Shown here in pieces: positions 34,561 through 42,582 of a stretch of DNA of 64,000 bases. The notes under the pieces were generated by a model, which saw only the letters and a list, made by a program, of their open reading frames with translations, did no database searches and had not been told where the DNA came from. How positions within the stretch are numbered: position 1 is the stretch's first letter; each line of letters opens with the position of its first letter. The translations under genes were made by a program, and so were the position numbers. The stretch spans positions 32,547 through 96,546 of the forward strand of contig JAFMIR010000013.1 of assembly GCA_017853885.1 (NCBI GenBank), in the 5' to 3' direction. The stretch is from Prosthecobacter sp. (GTDB lineage Bacteria > Verrucomicrobiota > Verrucomicrobiia > Verrucomicrobiales > Verrucomicrobiaceae).

Positions 34561-36027
34561 TTAGCTGCCAGCTGGCATCTGCCACACCCAGTCGCCGGTA
34601 AATTTGGCGTCGGTTGTCCTCTCGTCCTTGCCTGAAGTCTTTCCGCCGTCGTCTTCTTCGTCATGGGCAATGGACCACAAGACGTAGCCGCTGCCTTCGA
34701 CGCGATAGCGCATGGGTTTTTCGTCGATGACATCGAGGGTGCCGTCCGGCAGCGAAGATGGCAGCGAGCCTTTCGCGAGGCGAAAGGATTCGATGGCAAG
34801 CGCGGCCAAAGCCTGGCGGCGGCGGGTTTCGGATTCGGTGATGCTCCGAATGATGCCGCTGTAGGCGGGTAACATCAAGCTGGAGAGCAGGTGATGCGGA
34901 CGAGACAGCTTGCTCTGGCCGACAAACTGAGTCTCAAAGTCCTTCAAACCGCGTTTCAACTGAGGATAGCCTCCGCGCTTCATTGGCAGGATGAACCCAT
35001 CGAGCTGCTGCTCAATGATGACAGCCTCGGAGTGGTCGATAAATCCTAACGGTATAAGCTTGGCCAAGGTGTTCGATGGCAAAAAGGATTGTGTGCTGCC
35101 GTCATCGCGAACGATGCTGAAAAGCGTGCTGAGGACGTCAGGCCTCCTACGGATGGCCTCAAGTGTCTGGGTTCCACCGGCCAGTTCACCGCGCATCGCT
35201 TGCAGCATGGCCGAAGGGAAATCGAGACGAACCAGTTCCTGCTTCAAGATCGCCAGCTCGGCCTCGGTGAGGACGCGGGCTTGCAGCAACGCCCACAGCC
35301 GGTTCATCGCTGTGGCATGGATGGCCACGCCGACAAGCTGACCGATGAGCACCGGCTCCCGCAGGCATGCCTCGCAAAGCCGCAGAGATGCTTGGAGACA
35401 GTGCAGCGCCTGTCGGGCCTGCCCCGCGGCGGTCGCTAGATGACAGCGCAGCAGCAGGATCTTGGAGAGCCGCTGGGCGAAGGCATAGTGTGGCATCGCC
35501 AGCTCAACAAAAATGGCGCCATCGCCGAGGGTTTCACCCATTCTTGGCGTGAACTGCGCGGCACGACGCTGCGGCGCTGCATCGGCGAGTGTTTTCAAAA
35601 CGGGATGCGCCGCATCGAGCGCAGCGAGCATCTCGTCGGGTGTGGCGTCTGCCTTACCAATCCCATTTTTCGCGAGGTGCTCGATCCATGGCTTCACATC
35701 GGACGCAATGCCGAGCTCGATGGAGTTGAGGCCGACAGGAGCTTGTGAGATGAGTTTGCCGAGAGCCTCCAAAGCTGGAGCGGGCTTATTTTTGGGATTC
35801 GTGAGACCGGCCAGCGGTTCGAGGGCGCAGAAGTTTTCTGCTTCCGGCGGCAGCGGTGGGACGAGTGCCATGAAGTCAAGGTTTTCGCCTTCCTTAGCGA
35901 CTCGTTGCTTTGCCGCGGCGAGGGCGCGGGCACCGGTCCAGTTTTCGAGAGCGACGAACAGGACGTAGAGCGTGATCAGGCTGGCGAGGGTCCAAACGAG
36001 CACGCGAAGGTTGAAGAGGCGTTTCAT
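34561..36027 (-). CDS. Membrane-anchored protein of the ECF sigma operon, function unknown
   Basis: 488 residues from ATG 36027 (MKRLFNLRVLVWTLASLITLYVLFVALENWTG, split by charge into a short cytoplasmic end and one transmembrane helix). The remainder is a large extracytoplasmic, mainly helical part with acidic residues and repeated Leu/Ala helices (LATAAGQARQALHCLQASLRL). It ends with a small beta-segment (YRVEGSGYVLWSIAHDEEDDGG). No enzymatic motif seen. It overlaps the 93-residue gene by 4 bp (ATGA) and is the third gene of the sigma operon, so it may be the envelope output or sensor of that pathway. Confidence 0.8.
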   Translation of the reverse strand: MKRLFNLRVLVWTLASLITLYVLFVALENWTGARALAAAKQRVAKEGENLDFMALVPPLPPEAENFCALEPLAGLTNPKNKPAPALEALGKLISQAPVGLNSIELGIASDVKPWIEHLAKNGIGKADATPDEMLAALDAAHPVLKTLADAAPQRRAAQFTPRMGETLGDGAIFVELAMPHYAFAQRLSKILLLRCHLATAAGQARQALHCLQASLRLCEACLREPVLIGQLVGVAIHATAMNRLWALLQARVLTEAELAILKQELVRLDFPSAMLQAMRGELAGGTQTLEAIRRRPDVLSTLFSIVRDDGSTQSFLPSNTLAKLIPLGFIDHSEAVIIEQQLDGFILPMKRGGYPQLKRGLKDFETQFVGQSKLSRPHHLLSSLMLPAYSGIIRSITESETRRRQALAALAIESFRLAKGSLPSSLPDGTLDVIDEKPMRYRVEGSGYVLWSIAHDEEDDGGKTSGKDERTTDAKFTGDWVWQMPAGS

Positions 36028-36305
36028 GGCAGGAGGAAGTCGGCTTGATGATGGAAAGCAAAAAGGCTGCTGGGTGCGAAGACGGGCGAGTTTTGAGCCT
36101 GCGGCGGATTTTGAGGTGCAGGCGTCAAGACTTGCAGCGTGAGGATCACGAGCCACGCGGCGGCCAAAACGAACGCGAGAGGTCGCGGCGGGGCGAGACG
36201 GGGTTTTTGCGCCTTCGCGAGGATTTCCTGCCGCCAGTGCGGCGGCAGCTCGCGGAGGGCGAGACGTTGCAAATCGTGCTCGAAGGCATCGGGGGGCGTT
36301 TTCAT
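36024..36305 (-). CDS. Small single-pass membrane protein, probable anti-sigma factor
   Basis: 93 residues: a cytoplasmic N-terminal part (MKTPPDAFEHDLQRLALREL), which could be the sigma-binding region, one transmembrane helix (PLAFVLAAAWLVILTLQVL, about residues 42-60) and a short Pro/Ser-rich outer tail. The start overlaps the ECF sigma stop by 4 bp and its end overlaps the next gene by 4 bp. Size, topology and position match anti-sigma factors, but no zinc-binding HxxxCxxC motif is present. The role is inferred from context. Confidence 0.72.
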   Translation of the reverse strand: MKTPPDAFEHDLQRLALRELPPHWRQEILAKAQKPRLAPPRPLAFVLAAAWLVILTLQVLTPAPQNPPQAQNSPVFAPSSLFAFHHQADFLLP

Positions 36306-36811
36306 GGCTTTAATTCGTCGTAAAGCGGCTTCAACAGGCCGCGGAGTTTGTCGAGGGCGTAACGGTAGCGACTTGCAGCTGTATTGAGCGGAATCTGCTG
36401 CGCCTCGGCGATCTGCTCGAAGGTGAGGCCGTGCCACAGCTTCATCTCGGCGATGCTGCGTTGCTCCGGCGGCAGTTCGTGCAGCGCAGCCTCCAGGCGG
36501 CGGGCAAAGCGGTCCGCGTCCGGATCATCCTGTGGCGCGAAAAGGGCCTGCGGATGCGTTTGCTCGGCCTTTTCACGGCTGGCATGACGGCGCAGCCAAT
36601 CAATGGCCAGCCGGTGAGCGATGCGCAGCAGGTAGGCGCGTTCGTTTTCGAGACCGGCGGGCAGCGTGAGGCGGGAGAGCTTCACAAAGAACTCCTGCAG
36701 CAGGTCCTTCGCGTCCGCCTCCGACCGCAGGATGCCGTGCAGGTAGTGGAAGACCCCTGCGGCGTGGGTGTCGTAAAGGCGTTCGAGCTGGGAGTCAGGG
36801 CGCGACATCAT
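36302..36811 (-). CDS. ECF-type RNA polymerase sigma factor
   Basis: 169 residues. Region 2 is clear (LERLYDTHAAGVFHYLHGIL, SEADAKDLLQEFFVKL) and region 4 carries the helix-turn-helix (LPPEQRSIAEMKLWHGLTFEQIAEAQQIPLNTAASRYRYAL, in two pieces). It heads a leftward three-gene operon with overlapping starts (4 bp each). It is divergent from bioB, with about 90 bp between the starts. Likely autoregulated and released by the membrane protein that follows. Confidence 0.92.
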   Translation of the reverse strand: MMSRPDSQLERLYDTHAAGVFHYLHGILRSEADAKDLLQEFFVKLSRLTLPAGLENERAYLLRIAHRLAIDWLRRHASREKAEQTHPQALFAPQDDPDADRFARRLEAALHELPPEQRSIAEMKLWHGLTFEQIAEAQQIPLNTAASRYRYALDKLRGLLKPLYDELKP

Positions 36812-36902
36812 GACAGAGACGGATGCGGCGGTAGGGTTTGTCTATTTTTTCCCGTGCATCCCGGCGGTTTGCGCCAAGTATCCCCCGCCAATTTCCTCTG
36901 CC

Positions 36903-37940
36903 ATGACCTTTGCTGAGCTTCACCGCATCTACCACCAGCCGTTCTTCAATCTGCTCAAGCAGGCCCGCGCCGTGCACGATGAGCACTGGACGGACAACGC
37001 GGTACAGCTCTGCACGCTGCTCAGTATCAAGACCGGTGGTTGCAGTGAGGACTGCGGCTACTGCGCCCAGAGCGCTCGTTACAGCACCGGCGTACAGGCG
37101 GAAAAGCTGATGCCCAAGGAGCAAGTCATGGAGCGTGCCCTTGCCGCACGTGCGAACGGCTCCACTCGCTTCTGCATGGGGGCAGCCTGGAAAGGCGTGC
37201 GCAAAGGAAGCCAGAAGTTCGATCAGGTTCTCGATATCGTGCGCGATGTTTCAAAGCTCGGCATGGAGGTCTGTGTGACGCTCGGCGAGCTCGGCGCGGA
37301 AGAGGCCGCCGAACTTAAGGAAGCCGGTGTGACCGCCTACAACCATAATGTGGACACCTCCCCCGAGCACTATCCGAACATCGTCAGCACGCATAGCTTT
37401 GAAGACCGCCTCCGCACCATCCGCCATGCCCAAGATGCTGGCATGTCCGTGTGCTGCGGTGGCATCCTCGGCCTCGGCGAAACCATCGAGGACCGCTTGA
37501 AGATGCTGGAAGTCATTTCGAGCTTCAATCCGCAACCCGAAAGCGTGCCAATCAACGCGCTCATGCCGATCAAAGGCACCCCGCTCGGCGACAACGAGGT
37601 CGTCGATGCCTTCGCCTTCATCCGTATGATCGCCGTGACGCGCATCGCCATCCCGAAAGCCAAGGTGCGCCTCAGTGCCGGCCGCACCAACCTCAGCCGC
37701 GAGGCTCAGGCTCTGGCCTATTTCGCCGGTGCCAACTCCATCTTCTACGGCGATAAGCTCCTCACCGCCGCTAACCCGCGGGCGAACGAGGACATGAAGC
37801 TGCTCCGCGACCTCGGTCTCATGCCGCTGGAGCCCAATCCCGATCTCGAAGCCCCCGCTGCCATGAACGGCCTGCCACTTAGCCCGTGCTGCGATTCCTC
37901 GTGTCACAAAGAAGAGCAAGCAGCGGCTGGATGCTCGTGA
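36903..37940 (+). CDS. bioB: Biotin synthase (radical SAM)
   Basis: Inserts sulfur into dethiobiotin to form biotin. 345 residues from ATG 36903, which gives the usual N-terminus (MTFAELHRIYHQPFFNLL); the frame is open further upstream but without homology. The radical-SAM cluster ligands are C47-x3-C51-x2-C54 (CSEDCGYC). The auxiliary 2Fe-2S ligands are visible as cysteines in RFCMGAAWKG, VCVTLGE and CCGGILGLGE with the arginine of LSAGRTNLS. YNHNVDTSPE is also diagnostic. The C-terminus has an additional cysteine-rich tail (SPCCDSSCHKEEQAAAGCS). No other bio gene is adjacent. Confidence 0.96.
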   Translation: MTFAELHRIYHQPFFNLLKQARAVHDEHWTDNAVQLCTLLSIKTGGCSEDCGYCAQSARYSTGVQAEKLMPKEQVMERALAARANGSTRFCMGAAWKGVRKGSQKFDQVLDIVRDVSKLGMEVCVTLGELGAEEAAELKEAGVTAYNHNVDTSPEHYPNIVSTHSFEDRLRTIRHAQDAGMSVCCGGILGLGETIEDRLKMLEVISSFNPQPESVPINALMPIKGTPLGDNEVVDAFAFIRMIAVTRIAIPKAKVRLSAGRTNLSREAQALAYFAGANSIFYGDKLLTAANPRANEDMKLLRDLGLMPLEPNPDLEAPAAMNGLPLSPCCDSSCHKEEQAAAGCS

Positions 37941-38038
37941 AGCCATGCCGGTAAAATAAGAAACTCAGGGGCTAGAGCCACCTGCCGCTGATGCCCATAC
38001 GATTGCCTTGGCATAGCTCTGTGCCTAGGCCATTTGCA

Positions 38039-38344
38039 TCAAGCCCGCAGCAATGGCATCGCAAAGCCGAGCAAGAGGATGACGAGAAGCACGAGGCTTA
38101 CCCAAAACCACAGGCCATGCGTCTGACCGCTGGCGTGGCCTTGCTTGCCGCCGAATTCGCGGGCGATGAACGCATCGTAGTCGAACTCGTCTTCCGGCAA
38201 ATCAAGTCCATCATGGCTTGATGCGGCATCCGGGTTTTTCCAACCGGATTGATCGCAGGCACCGCACTCATCGCAGGCGGCTTGTCCCTTAGCGACCCAT
38301 TCGCCGCAGACAGGGCATTGGCCAGGAGGTTTGAAGTGTGCCAT
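38039..38344 (-). CDS. Small zinc-ribbon membrane protein
   Basis: 101 residues from ATG 38344. An N-terminal zinc-ribbon-like motif (CPVCGEWVAKGQAACDECGACD: CxxC...CxxCxxC), an acidic middle (LPEDEFDYDAF) and one C-terminal transmembrane helix (LWFWVSLVLLVILLLGFAMPLL) make it a tail-anchored type of protein. Function unknown; many Verrucomicrobiota and other bacteria encode such short proteins. It is divergent from an M23 peptidase gene with only 9 bp between the two ATGs. Confidence 0.82.
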   Translation of the reverse strand: MAHFKPPGQCPVCGEWVAKGQAACDECGACDQSGWKNPDAASSHDGLDLPEDEFDYDAFIAREFGGKQGHASGQTHGLWFWVSLVLLVILLLGFAMPLLRA

Positions 38345-38353
38345 TCTCACAGC

Positions 38354-39028
38354 ATGGCTTCCAGACGCGCCTCCGCCATCTTTATCAGCCTCGTTCTTGT
38401 CGCCGCTGCGGCAAGCTTTTGGTGGTGGCTTGCTCGTGGCCCTGTGCTGGCGTTCACCGCACCCTTTGACCCAGCTTTCCACCGCCTCTCACCGGAGGAG
38501 GTGGTCACGCTGCCACTGGCGGTGCGTTTTGACCTGCCGTTGGGCTCACCGCATGGAGCGTTGACCTACAATGCACGCCCCTTTCGCATCGCACGTCACC
38601 TTGGGGATGATCTCAATGGCATCGGCGGCGAAAACTCGGATCTGGGAGATTCCATTTTCGCTGCCGGAATGGGACGGGTCGTTTACGCCGGGATGCCAGG
38701 ATCCGGCTGGGGAAAGATGATCATCGTGGCACACCGTCTGCCACCCGGTGATGAGGCGGGCCCTGTGGTACAAACGGTGTATGCACACCTTGACCAGATC
38801 GTCGTGGCACACGGCCAAGTGGTGCAGCGTGGTCAAAAAATCGGCACCATCGGTACAGGCGAGGGCACCTATCTGGCTCATTTGCACTTTGAGGTGCGAC
38901 AGGGCCCTTACATTAACCCCGCCGAGGGCTACGCGGACACGCCGCTGAACCGCCTCTCACCGGAGACCTTCATTCAGGCCCGCCGCGGTGCGGGCGCGGC
39001 AGAGCTGGGGCCTGCACCAAGGCTATGA
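38354..39028 (+). CDS. Membrane-anchored M23 (LytM-type) peptidase, paralogue 2
   Basis: 224 residues from ATG 38354 with an N-terminal signal anchor (SAIFISLVLVAAAASFWWWL). Metal ligands are intact: HxxxD in RHLGDDLNG, YAHLDQ, and the HxH in LAHLHFEVR. It is related to the exported peptidase at 33719 (shared HLGxDxNGxGGxNxDLG, GVGWG/GSGWG, FINARR/FIQARR near the end), so the two descend from a duplication but differ in anchoring. Predicted peptidoglycan hydrolase in the periplasm. It ends 4 bp before a convergent gene. Confidence 0.86.
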   Translation: MASRRASAIFISLVLVAAAASFWWWLARGPVLAFTAPFDPAFHRLSPEEVVTLPLAVRFDLPLGSPHGALTYNARPFRIARHLGDDLNGIGGENSDLGDSIFAAGMGRVVYAGMPGSGWGKMIIVAHRLPPGDEAGPVVQTVYAHLDQIVVAHGQVVQRGQKIGTIGTGEGTYLAHLHFEVRQGPYINPAEGYADTPLNRLSPETFIQARRGAGAAELGPAPRL

Positions 39029-39032
39029 CTTC

Positions 39033-39920
39033 TTAGCGGCTGCGCTTCATCGCTGCCAGACGCAGGGTCACCTGCTGACGCACCGGCAACATCTTGCCGT
39101 TGACCTCCAGATTCACCATCCCAAGCAGGACAGACAGCGTAATGGTCTGGCGCTCCAGATCGAAAAAAACTTGGCCGGAGACCTTCGAGTTCGCGGCCAC
39201 CTTCACCGAGCGCTTCGTGCCCATGTCCGGCTGTGTCTTCATACTGCCTTCGAAGGAAATCTGCGCATGCCTGCGGCCGCCGCGGTCCACTACGCCATCG
39301 AGCTTCGCGTGCAGCTCCACCTTCACATCACCCGCTTCTGCAAAGGGTATGACCTCGTCGCTGACCCATTTGTCACCGGACCGCACAGGAATCTTCGGCA
39401 GGCCCATTTCCATCGAGCGGCGGTAGAGCAGGGCCACCTGCTTCGCATCCGCGATGCTGTTGAGGTCCGGTGTGGGCCCACCCTGCACCATGGAGCTAAT
39501 ATCGCGCACATCCCGAAACGCTCCGCGCTCATCATAAACGAGGGTGAAAGCTCTCCCGGCGGTGCCACCAACGGCTTTTTGCAGCACCGGCAGCGCATCT
39601 TCCATTTTGGCGGAGTCGAAGGGATTTAGCAGGCCGTCCTGAAGCAGCTCGCCTTTGAGAGAGTCGATGCTTACACGGGCCAGTTGCTCGCCTGCATCGT
39701 TTTGCGTGACCTTGATAGAGGTCGTTTGCCGCATGCGCAGCTGCTGATCGTGCTTCTGACCCAGCGCGGTGAGCATCGTCGTCGTGTCCGTGTCCGTCTC
39801 CTGGAGGTAAAACTGCCCCGGTTGCCAGCGGAGCTTCAGCTCCATTGCCTCATCCTGAGCAAAGCCTGCCCTCGGGAGCGTGAACAAGCCGAGAAAAACA
39901 AAAAAGACACGGTAGAGCAT
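39033..39920 (-). CDS. Exported protein resembling the DUF6263 family
   Basis: 295 residues, signal peptide MLYRVFFVFLGLFTLPRAGFAQ. The mature protein is beta-rich (LRWQPGQFYLQETDTDTTTML, KWVSDEVIPF, KSVKVAANSKVSGQVFFDLERQTI), with the pattern of a lipid-carrier-like or lipocalin-like secreted domain similar to DUF6263 proteins. No catalytic residues can be named. It stands alone between a convergent M23 gene and a DedA gene 54 bp upstream. The family assignment is tentative. Confidence 0.7.
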   Translation of the reverse strand: MLYRVFFVFLGLFTLPRAGFAQDEAMELKLRWQPGQFYLQETDTDTTTMLTALGQKHDQQLRMRQTTSIKVTQNDAGEQLARVSIDSLKGELLQDGLLNPFDSAKMEDALPVLQKAVGGTAGRAFTLVYDERGAFRDVRDISSMVQGGPTPDLNSIADAKQVALLYRRSMEMGLPKIPVRSGDKWVSDEVIPFAEAGDVKVELHAKLDGVVDRGGRRHAQISFEGSMKTQPDMGTKRSVKVAANSKVSGQVFFDLERQTITLSVLLGMVNLEVNGKMLPVRQQVTLRLAAMKRSR

Positions 39921-39974
39921 GAGGGCAACCTCGTAGCCCGGCGGGCCTCGTTTGGCAACACAGCGCCCAAAGGC

Positions 39975-40610
39975 TCAATCCGCCTTCTTCGCCGCCTCTC
40001 GCTTGTGCTTGATCACCTCGATGACGATCGGCAGCACGGACACAGCAATAATCATGATGGAAACGAGCTTGAAGTTGCTCTTGATGATGGGGATGTTGCC
40101 AAGCGCATAGCCGAGTATCGAGATGCTCATCACCCAGAAGAGCCCGCCGCCGAGGCTGAACATGAGGAAGCGACGGTATTGCATCCGTCCAAAACCTGCG
40201 GTGAAGGGTGCGAAAGTGCGCACGATGGGCACAAAACGGGCGATCACGATGGCCCGGCCGCCATGCTTCACAAAAAAAGCCTCCGTCTTTGCGAGATAGT
40301 CCCGTTTGAACCAGCGCTGATCCACGATCCAGCCGCCACAGCGGCGACCGATCCAGTAGTTCGCGTTGTCTCCGAGGATGGCCGCGCACACGAGCAGTGG
40401 AATGATGATCTCAATGCGCATGAAACCCTGAGCCGCCAACGCCCCAACCGCGAACAACAGCGAATCCCCAGGAAGAAAGGGCGTGACGACCAGCCCGGTC
40501 TCACAAAACACGATGGCGAAGAGCAAGGCATAGATCAGCGGACCATGCTGCTCCGCGAACGTTTGAAGGTGCTTGTCGACGTGGGCAATAAAATCGAGAA
40601 TTGGGGTCAT
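39975..40610 (-). CDS. DedA-family membrane protein
   Basis: 211 residues, polytopic inner-membrane protein of the DedA/VTT (SNARE-associated) family, whose members translocate undecaprenyl phosphate or other lipids and support envelope homeostasis. Visible marks are the motif FCETGLVVTPFLPGDSLLFAVG near the N-terminus, NYWIGRRCG, and the central FVPIVRTFAPFTAGFGRM with the conserved R-x3-P...G loop. About five hydrophobic segments can be traced. Monocistronic as far as can be seen. Confidence 0.92.
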   Translation of the reverse strand: MTPILDFIAHVDKHLQTFAEQHGPLIYALLFAIVFCETGLVVTPFLPGDSLLFAVGALAAQGFMRIEIIIPLLVCAAILGDNANYWIGRRCGGWIVDQRWFKRDYLAKTEAFFVKHGGRAIVIARFVPIVRTFAPFTAGFGRMQYRRFLMFSLGGGLFWVMSISILGYALGNIPIIKSNFKLVSIMIIAVSVLPIVIEVIKHKREAAKKAD

Positions 40611-40751
40611 GCGAAGCAGATGGGATAGTCTGGCGCATGCGGGATGCGTCCAATGAAAAGTGTGACCATGCCGGCATGAAAACCCTGCCGTCAGGCCATG
40701 ACTGCGTGAATGACACGGAAGCAGACGTCAGCACAAAAAACCTATGCCGCA

Positions 40752-41780
40752 TCACACCGGTCGCAGGACGCTTTTCACGACTTCACCTTTGTGCATCTTC
40801 TCGAAGGCCTCGTGCCATTCGGTGATGGGCCACACGCCGCCAATGATGGGCTTCACGTCAAACTGACTGCTGCTGAGTAGGGCGATCACACGCTCCCAGA
40901 TAGGCCAGTTGTGGCTGAAGCTACCTTGCAGCGTGATGTTCTTCTGCACGAGCGGGTCGATGTTGAAGCCCAGCGGTTGCGGCCCCCAGCCGACTTTGGA
41001 AATCCAGCCAGCAGGGCGCACAAGATCAAGCGCGATCTTGAGTGTGATGCTCGCGCCGGCAGCGTCGATCACACCATCACAGCCAAGGCCGTCACGCTCC
41101 ATCGCCCACGGTTTCGCATCACCGATGATGACTTCGCAGCCATAATGTTTGCGGGCCAGTTCCAAGCGATGCGCGTCCTGTGGCAGACCGACGATGGCAA
41201 CTTGGGCACCGCATAGCTTCGCCATGGCGGCGCAGAGGATGCCGATAGTGCCGGGACCGAGGACGAGGACCCGATCACCGGGTTCGATGCGAGCGTTTTT
41301 AACGACGGCGTTGTAGGCCACGCAGCAGGGCTCCGTGAGACATGCCTCCTCCAAAGGGAGCGAATCCGGCACATGGTGAAGAATGCGGCTGGGCACGCGC
41401 ACATACTTCGTCATCGCGCCATTCACGCCATAACCGAAACCCTTGCGGGTGCTGTCGAGATTGTACAGCCCGCGGCGTGTCATCGGGTTATTTTTGGAGA
41501 TGATGGCGGCCGTCTCGGAGACAACACGATCGCCTTCCTTCCAGCCCTCCACGTCTTTGCCAACTTCGACGATGTGTCCGCCAAACTCATGTCCGAGCAC
41601 GACAGGGTAATTCACCGGCCATGAGTGATCAGAGGTCCACTGATGCAAATCTGAACCGCAAACACCCACGTTCGCCACTTCGAGCAGCACATCCTCGGAA
41701 CCGATGGTCGGCTTTTCGATGTCACGGATTTCGACAGAGCCTTTATCAGGCGCGTAATTGACAACAGCAGCATGTTTCAT
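40752..41780 (-). CDS. Medium-chain (Zn-dependent) sugar/polyol dehydrogenase
   Basis: 342 residues of the MDR superfamily. Catalytic zinc ligands are C41 (GVCGSDLHQW), H64-E65 (GHEFGGHIVEVG) and E in LTEPCCVAYNAV; the NAD-binding Rossmann motif is VLGPGTIGILCAAMAK. The structural-zinc lobe (residues about 88-108) lacks the usual four cysteines. Overall it resembles sorbitol/threonine/idonate-type dehydrogenases. It follows the hexulose-phosphate-synthase-like gene by 18 bp in the same transcript, pointing to oxidation of a sugar acid or polyol in one short pathway. Exact substrate unknown. Confidence 0.85.
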   Translation of the reverse strand: MKHAAVVNYAPDKGSVEIRDIEKPTIGSEDVLLEVANVGVCGSDLHQWTSDHSWPVNYPVVLGHEFGGHIVEVGKDVEGWKEGDRVVSETAAIISKNNPMTRRGLYNLDSTRKGFGYGVNGAMTKYVRVPSRILHHVPDSLPLEEACLTEPCCVAYNAVVKNARIEPGDRVLVLGPGTIGILCAAMAKLCGAQVAIVGLPQDAHRLELARKHYGCEVIIGDAKPWAMERDGLGCDGVIDAAGASITLKIALDLVRPAGWISKVGWGPQPLGFNIDPLVQKNITLQGSFSHNWPIWERVIALLSSSQFDVKPIIGGVWPITEWHEAFEKMHKGEVVKSVLRPV

Positions 41781-41798
41781 GGTGGGAAGCGTTGGGGG

Positions 41799-42500
41799 TT
41801 ATTGAAAGGCGGGAACGTCTTGAGCATGCACAGCTTCGCAAATCATGCGCAGGGAGTCTTCGAGATTGCCATCCGCAGTCTTGAAAGCATCCGCATCGAT
41901 GGTGAGCGGAGCGCCAAGCACGACGAGAGGTGCGCCATATTTCGGGCACTGGATGGCTTGTTCAAGGCTAAGGCCTCCAACAGCCTGCACAGGCACTTTC
42001 ACGGCTTTTACGACTTCGCGGAGCTTATCGAGCGGACTAGGCATGCGGTGGCCGGCAGCGGCGATGCCTCGGCGCTCGTCATAGCCAATATGATGAATGA
42101 TGTAGTCACAGCCGAGCTCCTCCAGCCATTTGGCTCCAGCGACCATGTCCTCGGAGATCATGTTATCGCCCATCACCTTACAGCCGAAGTCTTTGCCTGC
42201 CTTCACCACGCATTTTACAGTCTCCGCGTGTGCACGAGCCATCACGACAACATGCGTGGCTCCGGCTTTGGCCATCATCTCGGCTTCCAAGTAGCCGCCA
42301 TCCATTGTTTTGAGGTCAGCGACAATCGGCGTATTCGGGAACGCCTTCCGTAAAGCCCGCACACCATGCAGACCCTCGGCGAGAATGAGCGGGGTGCCAG
42401 CCTCCAGCCAGTCCACACCAGCCCGGATGGCCAACTCCGCCGTTTCGAGGGCTTCGTCGATGTTCGTGAGGTCGAGGGAGATCTGAACGATGGGCTTCAT
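41799..42500 (-). CDS. 3-hexulose-6-phosphate synthase / keto-gulonate-phosphate decarboxylase-like enzyme
   Basis: 233 residues, a TIM-barrel member of the orotidine-monophosphate-decarboxylase superfamily. The catalytic motif DxKxxD is present as D62-L-K64-T-M-D67 in ADLKTMDGG, and the phosphate-binding end has VQAVGGLSLEQA and LVVLGAPLT. In this group the enzymes either condense formaldehyde with ribulose 5-phosphate or decarboxylate 3-keto-L-gulonate 6-phosphate (UlaD-like). No phosphohexuloisomerase gene (hxlB) is adjacent, while a sugar dehydrogenase follows, which favours a sugar-acid pathway over formaldehyde fixation. First gene of the pair. Confidence 0.82.
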   Translation of the reverse strand: MKPIVQISLDLTNIDEALETAELAIRAGVDWLEAGTPLILAEGLHGVRALRKAFPNTPIVADLKTMDGGYLEAEMMAKAGATHVVVMARAHAETVKCVVKAGKDFGCKVMGDNMISEDMVAGAKWLEELGCDYIIHHIGYDERRGIAAAGHRMPSPLDKLREVVKAVKVPVQAVGGLSLEQAIQCPKYGAPLVVLGAPLTIDADAFKTADGNLEDSLRMICEAVHAQDVPAFQ

Positions 42501-42582
42501 GGTTGAATGGTTCAGCTTACACTTATGCCAAAGGCGGTGGTGGCGTCACGACAAAGATGGTGCGAAATGCGACATCGCGCTC

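Noticed and set aside
37941..38038. Possible terminator between bioB and the zinc-ribbon gene
   Set aside because: Only a 5-bp stem (ATGCC/GGCAT) without a T-run could be drawn.
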